A stretch of DNA of 60,302 bases from Actinomadura fibrosa (lineage in GTDB: Bacteria; Actinomycetota; Actinomycetes; Streptosporangiales; Streptosporangiaceae), in assembly GCF_900659615.1 (NCBI RefSeq), contig NZ_CAACUY010000038.1, positions 1 through 60,302 of the forward strand, given 5' to 3'. Positions 51,526 through 59,453 of the stretch are shown here, one piece after another. Both the position numbers and the translations under genes were made by a program. The notes under the pieces were generated by a model that did no database searches, had not been told where the DNA came from, and saw nothing but the letters and a program-made list of their open reading frames with translations. Position 1 is the first letter of the stretch. Every line of letters begins with the position of its first letter.

Positions 51526-52251
51526 GTGGGGGAACACTACTTCGCCGAACGGCCCGGCGCCGCCGGCCGCAGGCGCACCGTCGACCTGGTCCTGCCCGAC
51601 CTGCACCTGAGGCTGGAGACCGACAGCGGCATGTTCTCCCCCGACCGCGTCGACCTCGGCACCCGCGTCCTGCTGGAGACCGTCCCCCCGCCCCCGCAGC
51701 ACGGCGACCTCCTCGACCTCGGCTGCGGATACGGCCCCATCGCCCTCACCATGGCTAGCCGCTCGCCGCAGGCGAGGGTTTGGGGTGTGGATGTGAACCG
51801 GCGAGCGCTTGCGCTCGCCGGGCAGAATGCCACCACCAGCGGCCTTGACAATGTAAGGTTCAACCTGGGGGAGGAGATCGACCCTGGCCTTCGCTTCGCC
51901 GCGATCTGGTCCAACCCCCCGATCCGCATCGGCAAGCCCGCCCTCCACGCCCTCCTCCTCACCTGGCTCCCCCGCCTCACCCCCACCGGCCTCGCCCACC
52001 TCGTCGTCCAGAAGCACCTCGGCTCCGACTCCCTCCAGCGATGGTTGAACGACCAGGGCTTCCCCACCGAGCGCATCGCCTCCCGCTCCGCCTACCGCGT
52101 CCTGCGCGTCTCCCCCGCCGAAACCGGCTCCCCCGCCACCGAAGGGCCGGGCGACGCGACCGGCCACCCGACCGCAGGCCCGCCCCCCGGCGACGCCCCG
52201 ACCAGCGCCCCCACCGGCGCGCCCGACCGCACGGAAGGCCCGTCCCGATGA
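51526..52251 (+). CDS. RsmC-like class I methyltransferase
   Basis: The 241-residue protein has SAM motif I 'LLDLGCGYGPIALTMA', 'VWGVDVNRRALALAGQN' and the RNA/N-methyltransferase motif 'WSNPPIRIGK' (NPPxR), like the C-terminal half of rRNA guanine methyltransferase RsmC. The GTG is 8 nt after TACGGT (51512-51517). Codons ~76-122 (51751-51891) use many A/T-ending codons, unlike the rest. A 30-residue Pro/Thr tail overlaps the next gene. Confidence 0.87.
   Translation: MGEHYFAERPGAAGRRRTVDLVLPDLHLRLETDSGMFSPDRVDLGTRVLLETVPPPPQHGDLLDLGCGYGPIALTMASRSPQARVWGVDVNRRALALAGQNATTSGLDNVRFNLGEEIDPGLRFAAIWSNPPIRIGKPALHALLLTWLPRLTPTGLAHLVVQKHLGSDSLQRWLNDQGFPTERIASRSAYRVLRVSPAETGSPATEGPGDATGHPTAGPPPGDAPTSAPTGAPDRTEGPSR
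51798..51861. repeat. intragenic 11-bp dyad and copy 1 of a 32-nt element
   Basis: CCGGCGAGCGC (51798-51808) and GCGCTCGCCGG (51811-51821) are perfect inverted arms two bases apart. A related CTCGCC-GCA-GGCGAG dyad is at 51762-51776. CACCACCAGCGGCCTT (51831-51846), six variable bases, then GTAAGGT follows and recurs at 57872-57903. All lie within the codon-usage patch of the methyltransferase gene. Confidence 0.7.
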
Positions 52252-52808
52252 GCACCCAGCAGCACGACCAGCCCGCGCAAGGACGCAGGCAGCTGCGCCC
52301 CACCGACGTCAAGCGCCTCAACCGCGACTGGCGCCGCCGCACCGGCGGACGCCTCGGCCTGCTCGTCGAATCGGTCACCCAGCCGTTCAACATCGGCTCG
52401 ATCATCCGCAGCGCCGCCGTGTTCGGCGTCGAGCACCTCTGGCTCGCCGGGAACGCCACATCTCCCGACCACCGCAACGTCAGCAAGACCGCCCTCGGCA
52501 CCGAGCGGCTCGTCCCCTGGGAGCACGCCGGAACCCCCGCCGAAGCCGCCGCCGCCGTCCGCGAACAGGGCATGCGCCTCGTCGCCGTCGAACTCACCAC
52601 CGACGCCGTCCCCCTCCACGAGGCGCCCCTGGACGGCGACGTCTGCCTCGCCGTCGGCGGCGAGGACCACGGCTGCTCCCCCGCCCTGCTCGCCGCCGCC
52701 GACGCCGTCACCTACATCCCCCAGATCGGACGCGTCGGCTCCCTCAACGTCGCCGTCGCCACCGCCGTCGCCCTCGCCGAAGCCCGCCGCCGCGAATGGG
52801 CCCACTGA
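52248..52808 (+). CDS. SpoU/TrmH-family RNA 2'-O-methyltransferase
   Basis: The 186-residue SPOUT protein has motif 1 'PFNIGSIIRSAAVFG', motif 2 'CLAVGGEDHG' and motif 3 'YIPQIGRVGSLNVAVATAVA'. The N-terminal 'RLNRDWRRRTGGRLGLLVES' suggests tRNA as substrate (TrmH-like). It is coupled to the RsmC-like gene by ATGA. Confidence 0.93.
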   Translation: MSTQQHDQPAQGRRQLRPTDVKRLNRDWRRRTGGRLGLLVESVTQPFNIGSIIRSAAVFGVEHLWLAGNATSPDHRNVSKTALGTERLVPWEHAGTPAEAAAAVREQGMRLVAVELTTDAVPLHEAPLDGDVCLAVGGEDHGCSPALLAAADAVTYIPQIGRVGSLNVAVATAVALAEARRREWAH

Positions 52809-53463
52809 CCCCGCCACCCCGTCCCGCCCCTGTCCTCTCGTCACATCGTGCGGGCTATCGTCGGGTCGGACATCCTCACCTACGCTGACGGACGCGGCCG
52901 TCCTGGACGGCCTCCCGCGCGCGACTCCGCCTCCCGCGCTCGCAGGGCCCGATCCGGGCACCGCGTGTCGCAGCCGTCGGCCGCGCATATCCGCCCGGTG
53001 GACGCCTCCTCCCCGTCGAGAGCGGCCAGGGGTCGGCGCGCGTTCCGGTGTCTTGGTGAGGGCGAGGCTCGCGGCGATCGCACGGATGGTGGCCGCCGCC
53101 CGGAGGTCGGCCAGAACCAGAAACATGCCGGTCGTGGTCTGTTGAGACCGGCGCCGGCTGCTGCGGACGGGCGCTCCTGGAGGGCTGTCCCCGCAGTGCC
53201 CGTCTCTCCGCACCAGGTCCCGGCTCCCCGAGTGGGTGACGGCGCGCGCGTCGTTGACGGCGGTCGGGCGGCTGCGCCCGGCGCGTCTACGTAGTCCAGG
53301 AACGTTCTGCTCCGGCTCGCGCGCAGCTAGCATGATCACCGTGCTGTTCCTTCTCCGTGCCTAGGACGTCCCGGCCGCTCCCCCTCCCACGGTGCGGCGT
53401 CCCACGTCCCTGCACGCCTTCCCCCCGGCCTCCGCCGTGGGGTTCCCCTGAGGTACAGCACTC
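52809..53463. other. 655-bp intergenic region
   Basis: No full gene is evident. The reverse strand around 52920-53010 encodes 'GRICAADGCDTRCPDRALRA', a cysteine pattern like small actinobacterial zinc-ribbon segments, perhaps a decayed gene. At the right end TAGCAT (53328-53333) starts a probable transcript leading to the MFS gene, with a 7-codon ORF at 53341. CCCACGG and CCGTGGG segments further on could pair in the leader RNA. Confidence 0.4.
53341..53364 (+). CDS. possible 7-residue leader peptide (MLFLLRA)
   Basis: GTG-CTG-TTC-CTT-CTC-CGT-GCC-TAG starts 7 nt after a TAGCAT -10, the same spacing as the leaderless genes of this window. It ends 99 bp before the MFS gene. Such short ORFs before exporters can act in translational attenuation. 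It is too short to prove by itself. Confidence 0.35.
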   Translation: MLFLLRA

Positions 53464-54564
53464 GTGCCAGCGTCCTATGCGTCCGTCCTTCGCGCCCCGC
53501 ACGTCCTTCGCACCTTCGGGCCTGCTCTCTTGGGCCGCCTGTCCTACGGGACGGTCTTCCTCTCCCTCACCCTCGCCCTGACCTCCGCCACCGCCTCCTA
53601 CAGCACCGCCGGCGCGATCATGGCCTTGTTCGCGGTGACGGTCTCCGCCCTGACCCCGCTCCGGGCGGCCCTCGTCGACCGGCACGGCCTCCGGCGCGTG
53701 CTCCCCGCGCTGACTTGCGCTTACGCCGTCGCCTTGGCCGCGCTCGCCGCCACGACGTGGCGTCCCGGCGTCCCGGCCTGGGCGCTGGCCCTGCTCACCG
53801 CGGCCGCCGGTGCCGCCGCGCCGCCGCTTGGTCCCGTCATGCGGACGCTCTGGCACGGCCTCCTGCCCGGCGGTCCGCTCGTCGCCCGTGCCTACAGCCT
53901 CGACACCGTCGCCGAAGAGCTCCTCTACGTCGCCGGGCCCCTGCTCGCCGGCCTCGCCGCGCTCCGCTCGCCCTCTCTCGGCATCGCCCTCAGCGCCGTC
54001 CTGATCGTCGCGGGCACCGTGGGGATGATCACCTCCCCGGGCGCTCGTCCGCGCCCGGGGACGCCCGTCTCAGCGCCCGGACGGCCCGGACCGGCCGGAC
54101 GTGCGGCGCCGCCCGCCGCAGCCGCCACAGCCGCGGCGACGATCGGAGTCACGACCGGCGCCCTCGGCCTCCTCGCCGTCGCGTTCACTCGCGCGCACCA
54201 CTGGCCCGCTGCCGTCGCCTGGATCGAGGCCGCGCTCGCCATCGGCAGCGCCCTCGGCGGCCTCGCCTACGGCACCCGAACCTGGAGGGCGTCCCCACGG
54301 ACGCGGTTGGGCCTGCTCGTCGGCGCTGTAGGGCTGTCGCTCGCTGCGGCAGGCGTGGCCCCGTCCGTCCCCGGCCTCGTCCTCGCCGCCTGGGTCAGCA
54401 CCGCGCTCAACCTCGGCACGTCCGCCGGGACCGCCGCCATCGGCCCCCTCCTAGAACGTCTGCCCCTGCCGCTCTGCTTCGCCGTCGCGGCGGCCCCCGC
54501 CCTCCCCGCCGCCCTGTACCTGCTCGCGAGCGTCCGGACGACCCACCCCAGCCCGCCCAGATGA
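53464..54564 (+). CDS. MFS-family transporter
   Basis: The 366-residue protein has about twelve helices ('LGRLSYGTVFLSLTLALTSA' in helix 1, 'ALTPLRAALVDRHGLRRVLP' as motif A region). A long Pro/Ala-rich cytoplasmic loop (~195-225) separates the two halves. The transport substrate is unknown. The GTG start has only a weak RBS and sits 130 bp after the likely transcription start, so a regulated leader is possible. Confidence 0.85.
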   Translation: MPASYASVLRAPHVLRTFGPALLGRLSYGTVFLSLTLALTSATASYSTAGAIMALFAVTVSALTPLRAALVDRHGLRRVLPALTCAYAVALAALAATTWRPGVPAWALALLTAAAGAAAPPLGPVMRTLWHGLLPGGPLVARAYSLDTVAEELLYVAGPLLAGLAALRSPSLGIALSAVLIVAGTVGMITSPGARPRPGTPVSAPGRPGPAGRAAPPAAAATAAATIGVTTGALGLLAVAFTRAHHWPAAVAWIEAALAIGSALGGLAYGTRTWRASPRTRLGLLVGAVGLSLAAAGVAPSVPGLVLAAWVSTALNLGTSAGTAAIGPLLERLPLPLCFAVAAAPALPAALYLLASVRTTHPSPPR

Positions 54565-54575
54565 CCAGGGGTTAT

Positions 54576-54668
54576 TCACGCTGCCAGCCAGGCATTCCAG
54601 CTCAGGACGGCCGTCAACTTGGGCGGATTGAGGGCGTAGCGGGGGTGCAGCCGGATTACGGCAGCAAG
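54576..54668 (-). pseudogene. unrecognised C-terminal gene fragment
   Basis: The reverse strand reads 'AAVIRLHPRYALNPPKLTAV' and 'LSWNAWLAA' before TGA at 54576-54578. It looks like genuine coding sequence with normal amino acid balance but has no start and stops being coding upstream. I cannot name the family; transposase or recombinase C-terminus is only a guess. Confidence 0.25.
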
Positions 54669-54793
54669 GGGCCGCGGGCTCAGTGCTGGCGGTCAGGGTG
54701 ATCGGCTGCGGCCAGGTCACCATCGACCTGGCCGCTCCCGACCCGACGCTGATGGCGCTCAGCGGTCACGCCGGCATCCGTTCGGCTGGCGAT

Positions 54794-55639
54794 CTATGAG
54801 TCGGTGAAGTCGGCTCGGTGGTCGGCGGCCCACTGCGCGAGGGTGCGGCCCGGCCGTCCGGTCACCGCGGTGACCGGACGGGGGACGTCGGGGACGGTGA
54901 GGGTGTCGTGCCAGTAGTCCAGCAGCATCTTCAGCACGGGCTCGGGAATGAACCGGGCGGTCTCGGCCCGGAACTCCTCGGCCGTGATCTCCACCAGCGG
55001 GATCTCCCGGCCGAGCGTCCTGCCGATGATCGCGACCTGCTCGGAGCGGGTCAGGGACTGCGGGCCCGTGAGCGGGATGGCGTCACCGAGGTGGTCGTCG
55101 CCGAGCAGGGTCTGGGCGGCGGCCTCGGCGATGTCGTACTCGTGGATCGGGGCCTGTGCCGATGCGAGGTAGGGCGCCCGGATCGGTGCCCCGGAGCGGA
55201 TCTGCCAGGCCCAGGAGAGCAGGTTGTTGGCGAAGGTGCCGGGCCGCAGGATCGTCCAGGCGTCGGTGCGGTCGGTCACGGCGGTCTCGACCGCGGTGTG
55301 GTGGAGCTGGCTGGCCGAGCCGTGGTCGCGCGGGAACTCCTGGGCGGCGGCCAGGGAGGACAGGACCGTGAAGCGGTGTACGCCGCGGGCCGTGGCCGCG
55401 TCGAGGAACGCCTCGACGCCCTGGGCGGGGAAGACGAAGGCGCGGTCGACGCCCTCGAAGACCTCCGCCGCGAGCGTGCCGGCGTCGGCCAGGTCGCCGG
55501 CGACGACGTCGACTCCGGCCGGCAGGTTCGCGTCGCCGGGCTTGCGAGTCAGCGCGCGGACGGCGGTGCCGCGGTCGAGCAGGGTCGTGACGAGGTGGCG
55601 GCCGACGGCGCCGGTCGCACCGGTGACAAGGACGGTCAA
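54794..55639 (-). CDS. NmrA-like NAD(P)-binding oxidoreductase
   Basis: The 281-residue protein starts 'TVLVTGATGAVGRHLVTTLL' (Rossmann) and resembles NmrA/QorB-type proteins ('TILRPGTFANNLLSWAWQIR', ending 'TLAQWAADHRADFTDS'). The TTG start is supported by AGGAG 7 nt upstream. It is divergent from a WYL-domain regulator, its probable controller. It is a paralogue of the NmrA-like gene at 21305 but without the repeat tail. Confidence 0.9.
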   Translation of the reverse strand: MTVLVTGATGAVGRHLVTTLLDRGTAVRALTRKPGDANLPAGVDVVAGDLADAGTLAAEVFEGVDRAFVFPAQGVEAFLDAATARGVHRFTVLSSLAAAQEFPRDHGSASQLHHTAVETAVTDRTDAWTILRPGTFANNLLSWAWQIRSGAPIRAPYLASAQAPIHEYDIAEAAAQTLLGDDHLGDAIPLTGPQSLTRSEQVAIIGRTLGREIPLVEITAEEFRAETARFIPEPVLKMLLDYWHDTLTVPDVPRPVTAVTGRPGRTLAQWAADHRADFTDS

Positions 55640-55740
55640 GGCGAACTCCTGGGTATCACGGCCGGTCGATCCGGCGTGACGCCCAATCTAGGGACGGTTC
55701 AGGGCATTTTCTGTCCGCAATTCTCCTAGGGTTGGCGAGT

Positions 55741-56748
55741 ATGTCGGAGTACAGCACGACCGAGCGGGCGCTGCGCCTGCTGGAGCTGCTGCAGGCCCGC
55801 GGGTCCTGGAGCGGCGGGGAGCTCGCCGGCCGTCTCGGCGTCGACGGCCGCACGCTCCGGCGGGACGTGGTGCGGCTGCGGGGGCTCGGCTACCACATCG
55901 AGGCGCGCCGCGGCCCCGAGGGCGGCTACCGGCTGTCCACGGGCGGCGACCTGCCACCGCTGGCGTTCACGCCGGACGAGGCGCTCGCCGTGGCCGCCGC
56001 CCTCGCCTCGTCGGCCGCCAGCGGTGCCGCGGGCGGGGGCGAGGTCGCGCTCACCGCCCTGGCCAAGATCGAGCAGGTGATGCCCCAGGCGGTGCGCCGA
56101 CGGGTGCGGGCGCTGCGCTCCTCGGTCGCCGTCGGCGGCACGCCGAACGCGGTGGCCGGCGCGTATCCGGCCCCGATCGACACCGGGGTACTGGCAGCGC
56201 TGTCGCTGGCATGCCGGGACGCCGAGCGGGTCCGGCTGCGCGTGATGAGCACCGAGGGCGCCGCCCCCGGCCGGGAGTCCCCCTGCCACGTCGAGCCCGC
56301 CGCCCTGGTGCCCCGCCAGAGCCGGTGGTACCTGGTGTGCCGCGACCTCGACCGCGGCTGGCGGGTGCTGCGCGTCGACCGGATCACCGGGGCGTCCGCG
56401 ACGGGCGTGCGCTTCCACCCGCAGGAGGTCCCCGGCGGCGACCCGGTCGCGTTCGTCGCCGGCCGGCTCGGCGCCCCGCCCCGGACGCACACGGCGACGA
56501 TCCTCATTCACGCCCCGATCGAGCAGGTGCAGGCGTACATGGGCGGCTTCGCCGCCGACTTCTCCCCGACGACGACCGCCGCGGGCCAGGCGGCGACGCA
56601 CTGGCGCATCGCCGACGTGCGCCTGGAGGTCCTCGCCGGCGGCCTGCTCTGGGTGCGATGGCCCTTCGAGGTGATCGACTCCCCCGAGCTCGCCGACCTG
56701 CTGCGGGACCGGTCCGCGGCCTTCGCCTTCGCGGCCGACCCGCACTGA
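55741..56748 (+). CDS. YafY-type HTH/WYL-domain transcriptional regulator
   Basis: The 335-residue protein has a DeoR-like winged helix ('RALRLLELLQARGSWSGGEL', 'GRTLRRDVVRLRGLGY'), then a WYL domain ('PRQSRWYLVCRDLDRGWRVL') and a WCX C-terminal extension. WYL domains sense nucleic-acid or nucleotide ligands. The ATG at 55741 lies 8 nt after TAGGGT (55727-55732), supporting a leaderless mRNA. It is divergent from the NmrA-like gene. Confidence 0.92.
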   Translation: MSEYSTTERALRLLELLQARGSWSGGELAGRLGVDGRTLRRDVVRLRGLGYHIEARRGPEGGYRLSTGGDLPPLAFTPDEALAVAAALASSAASGAAGGGEVALTALAKIEQVMPQAVRRRVRALRSSVAVGGTPNAVAGAYPAPIDTGVLAALSLACRDAERVRLRVMSTEGAAPGRESPCHVEPAALVPRQSRWYLVCRDLDRGWRVLRVDRITGASATGVRFHPQEVPGGDPVAFVAGRLGAPPRTHTATILIHAPIEQVQAYMGGFAADFSPTTTAAGQAATHWRIADVRLEVLAGGLLWVRWPFEVIDSPELADLLRDRSAAFAFAADPH

Positions 56749-56916
56749 GACCGCACCGGCGACGCCGATGTCGCGGGTCTCCGATGCCTTTCCGACAACC
56801 AGCCGGGCTCCGCTCGGCTGGGGCTCGTCCGTGACGGCGGGCTTCTTGCTGAATCGGCAACGGGATTCGCCAGACCGGCACCTCGTCACCGACCATCGGT
56901 TCCAGCGAAGGGAGAC

Positions 56917-57588
56917 ATGATGACCGACCACACTCACGCCGCCCACCCGTCCACCACCGAGAGCGGCGGAAGCGCCGCGGACGCCGCGTTCTGGGACGCC
57001 CGCTACGCCGAGAAGACCCAGATCTGGAGCGGACAGCCCAACGCCGTCCTCGTCCAGGAGGTCTCCGACCTCGACCCGGGCACGGCCCTGGACCTCGGCT
57101 GCGGCGAGGGCGCCGACGCGGTGTGGCTCGCCCGGCGCGGGTGGCGCGTCACCGCCGTCGACATCTCCCAGGTCGCCCTCGACCGCGCCGCCGGCCACGC
57201 CGCCGACGCCGGTGTCGCCGACCGGATCGAGTTCCTGCGGTGCGACCTCGGCGAGACCTTCCCGGACGGGCAGTTCGACCTGGTCTGCGCGCAGTTCCTG
57301 CACTCCCCCACCGACATGCCCCGCGAGGAGATCCTGCGGAGCGCCGCCGCGGCCGTCGCCCCCGGCGGCGACCTCCTCATCGCCGGGCACGCCAAGTTCC
57401 CCGAAGGGGCCCACGAGGACCACCACGACATGCACCTCCCGACGCCGCAGGAGGTCCTCGAATCGCTCGGGCTACCCGACGGCGAGTGGGAGGTGCTGCT
57501 GTCGGACGAGCACGAGCGCGTCCACACCTGGAACGACGGGACGTCCGTCACCCGCACCGACAACGCCCTCCGGGTCCGCCGCCGGTGA
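56917..57588 (+). CDS. class I SAM-dependent methyltransferase
   Basis: The 223-residue protein has 'FWDARYAEKTQIWSGQPNAV' at the N-terminus and motif I 'ALDLGCGEGADAVWLARRGW', motif II 'VTAVDIS' and 'FDLVCAQFLHSP'. This arrangement is like tellurite-resistance TehB/thiopurine-type methyltransferases. GAAGGGAG precedes the ATG at 56917; ATG 56920 follows directly. Confidence 0.9.
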   Translation: MMTDHTHAAHPSTTESGGSAADAAFWDARYAEKTQIWSGQPNAVLVQEVSDLDPGTALDLGCGEGADAVWLARRGWRVTAVDISQVALDRAAGHAADAGVADRIEFLRCDLGETFPDGQFDLVCAQFLHSPTDMPREEILRSAAAAVAPGGDLLIAGHAKFPEGAHEDHHDMHLPTPQEVLESLGLPDGEWEVLLSDEHERVHTWNDGTSVTRTDNALRVRRR

Positions 57589-57597
57589 GCGGCCCGG

Positions 57598-57813
57598 CTA
57601 GCGGGCGCCCCGCATCAGCGCCGCGAACTCCTCCAGGGACACCTTGCCGTCGTGGTTGGCGTCGGCCGCCACGACCACCTCCACCGCGCGCGTGTCGGTG
57701 ATGTCCTGACCCAGCGCCTTCATCAGGTTCTTCAGCTCGGCCGTCGAGATGTAGCCGTCGCCGTCGGCGTCCACGAGCTCGAACGTCGCGCGGTACTCGT
57801 CCACGTCTGCCAT
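57598..57813 (-). CDS. EF-hand calcium-binding protein
   Basis: The 71-residue protein has two canonical EF-hand loops, 'DADGDGYISTAE' and 'DANHDGKVSLEE', each with acidic residues at positions 1, 3 and 12. It has no export signal, so it is a cytosolic calcium buffer or sensor of the small actinobacterial calmodulin-like type. GGAAGG is upstream of the ATG at a rather long spacing. Confidence 0.93.
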   Translation of the reverse strand: MADVDEYRATFELVDADGDGYISTAELKNLMKALGQDITDTRAVEVVVAADANHDGKVSLEEFAALMRGAR

Positions 57814-57871
57814 CGGGGGGGTCCTTCCAGGAGCTTGGTTTGTCGAGGGCCGACCGTAGCAGTTGGGGTGT

Positions 57872-57928
57872 CACCACCAGCGGCCTTTACGCAGTAAGGT
57901 CAGTGCGGAGGCGGCGCTCCGCCATAAT
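57872..57928 (+). promoter_or_regulatory. copy 2 of the 32-nt element and leaderless promoter of the GDPD gene
   Basis: CACCACCAGCGGCCTT (57872-57887) followed by six bases and GTAAGGT repeats the element at 51831-51861. The inner part is a dyad, CCTT-N8-AAGG. It is 20 bp upstream of the -10 CATAAT (57923-57928), which is 7 nt before the GTG start. GCGGAG/CTCCGC (57905-57910 and 57917-57922) forms a further small dyad. Confidence 0.55.
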
Positions 57929-57935
57929 CGGACGG

Positions 57936-58781
57936 GTGCGCCGCTCGTACGAATTCCTCGACCACCCCGGCCCCATCCCGTTCGCCCACCGCGGCGGCGC
58001 CGGCCGGCCCGAGAACTCCATGGCCGCCTTCCAGCGCGCCACCGACCTCGGCTACCGCTACCTGGAGACCGACGCCCACGCCACCGCCGACGGCGTCGTC
58101 GTCGCCTTCCACGACCGGACCCTGGACCGCGTCACCGACCGCACCGGCGCCATCGCCCGCCTCCCCTACGCCGAGGTCGCCAAGGCCCGCATCGGCGGCA
58201 CCGAGCCCGTCCCCCGCCTGGAGGACGTCCTCGGCTCCTTTCCCTCCGCCCGCGTCAACATCGACCTCAAGGACGCGCCCGTCATCGGGCCCCTCGCCGA
58301 GACGCTGCACCGCACCAAGGCCTGGAACCGGGTCTGCATCACCTCCTTCTCCACCCGCCGCCTCGCCCAGATGCGCGCCCGGCTCCCCATGTACACCGAC
58401 CGCGACGTGTGCATGGCGCTCGGCCCGCGCGGCCTCATGGCGCTGCGCGCCAAGTCCTACGGCGGGCCCACCGCCAAGCTCGTCCGCCTCGCCGCCACCG
58501 GCGTCGCCTGCGCGCAGGTCCCCTACGGCCTCGGGCCCGTCCCCTTCGTCACCGAGGCGTTCGTCGAGGAGGCCCACCGGCTCGGCCTCCAGGTCCACGC
58601 CTGGACGGTCAACGAGCCCGCCGTCATGGAACGCCTCCTGGACATCGGCATCGACGGCATCATGACCGACGAGCTCGTCGCCCTCCGCCACGTCATGGCC
58701 GCCCGCGGCCTGTGGCCCCGCCCCCTGCCGAGCGACGGCCCGCCCCCGGAGGACCGGCACGGCGAGTCGCCGGACCGCTAA
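57936..58781 (+). CDS. glycerophosphodiester phosphodiesterase family protein
   Basis: The 281-residue TIM-barrel protein has 'IPFAHRGGAGRPENSMAAFQ' (catalytic HRG and ENS), 'YLETDAHATADGVVVAFHD' (metal ligands and second His) and 'VHAWTVNEPAVMERLLDIGI' near the end. It lacks a signal peptide, so it acts in the cytosol on glycerophosphodiesters. The GTG is chosen because CATAAT lies 7 nt upstream. Confidence 0.92.
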   Translation: MRRSYEFLDHPGPIPFAHRGGAGRPENSMAAFQRATDLGYRYLETDAHATADGVVVAFHDRTLDRVTDRTGAIARLPYAEVAKARIGGTEPVPRLEDVLGSFPSARVNIDLKDAPVIGPLAETLHRTKAWNRVCITSFSTRRLAQMRARLPMYTDRDVCMALGPRGLMALRAKSYGGPTAKLVRLAATGVACAQVPYGLGPVPFVTEAFVEEAHRLGLQVHAWTVNEPAVMERLLDIGIDGIMTDELVALRHVMAARGLWPRPLPSDGPPPEDRHGESPDR

Positions 58782-58790
58782 CCCGGGACG

Positions 58791-59453
58791 TCAGACCAGC
58801 CCGGCGTCGTGCGCCAGCAGCGCGATCTGCGTCCGGTTGTCCAGGTCCAGCTTGTCCAGAACGTGCGACACGTGCGCCTTCACCGTCGCCACCGTCATCC
58901 GCAGCTCCGCCGCGATCTCGGCGTTGCTGCGGCCCCGCGCCACCGCGACCACCACCTCGCCCTCACGGGGGCTCAGCACCGCCAGCGCCGCCCGCGCCCG
59001 CTCGTAGGCGCCCGCCTGCCCCGCCGCCCGCTCCATCAGCCGCCGCGTGATCCGCGGCGACAGGATCGGGTCGCCCGCCGCGACCTGCCGGACCGCCTGG
59101 ACGATCTGCGCCGGCGGCGTGTCCTTCAGCAGGAACCCGCTCGCGCCCGCCCGCAGCGCCCGCAGGATGTTCTCGTCCGCGTCGAACGTCGTCAGCACGA
59201 TCACCTCGGGCGGGTTCGCGCGCCGCCGCAGCCGCCCGGTCGCGGTGATCCCGTCCACCCGCGGCATCCGCAGGTCCATCAGCACCACGTCGGGACGGTG
59301 CGCGTCGGCCGCCGCGGGGACCTCGTCGCCGTCGGCCGCCTCCCCCACCACCCGGATGCCGTGGACGCCGTCCAGCATCATCGACAGGCCCGCGCGCACC
59401 AGCGCGTCGTCGTCCACGACCAGCACGCGGAGGGGACGGTTCACGCCGGCCAT
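58791..59453 (-). CDS. NarL/FixJ-family response regulator
   Basis: The 220-residue protein has a receiver ('RVLVVDDDALVRAGLSMML', 'VVLMDLRMPRVDG', 'SGFLLKDTPP') and a LuxR HTH ('LSPREGEVVVAVARGRSNAE', 'VATVKAHVSHVLDKLDL'). It starts 13 bases inside the 3' end of the kinase gene upstream, so the two are co-translated. Confidence 0.95.
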   Translation of the reverse strand: MAGVNRPLRVLVVDDDALVRAGLSMMLDGVHGIRVVGEAADGDEVPAAADAHRPDVVLMDLRMPRVDGITATGRLRRRANPPEVIVLTTFDADENILRALRAGASGFLLKDTPPAQIVQAVRQVAAGDPILSPRITRRLMERAAGQAGAYERARAALAVLSPREGEVVVAVARGRSNAEIAAELRMTVATVKAHVSHVLDKLDLDNRTQIALLAHDAGLV

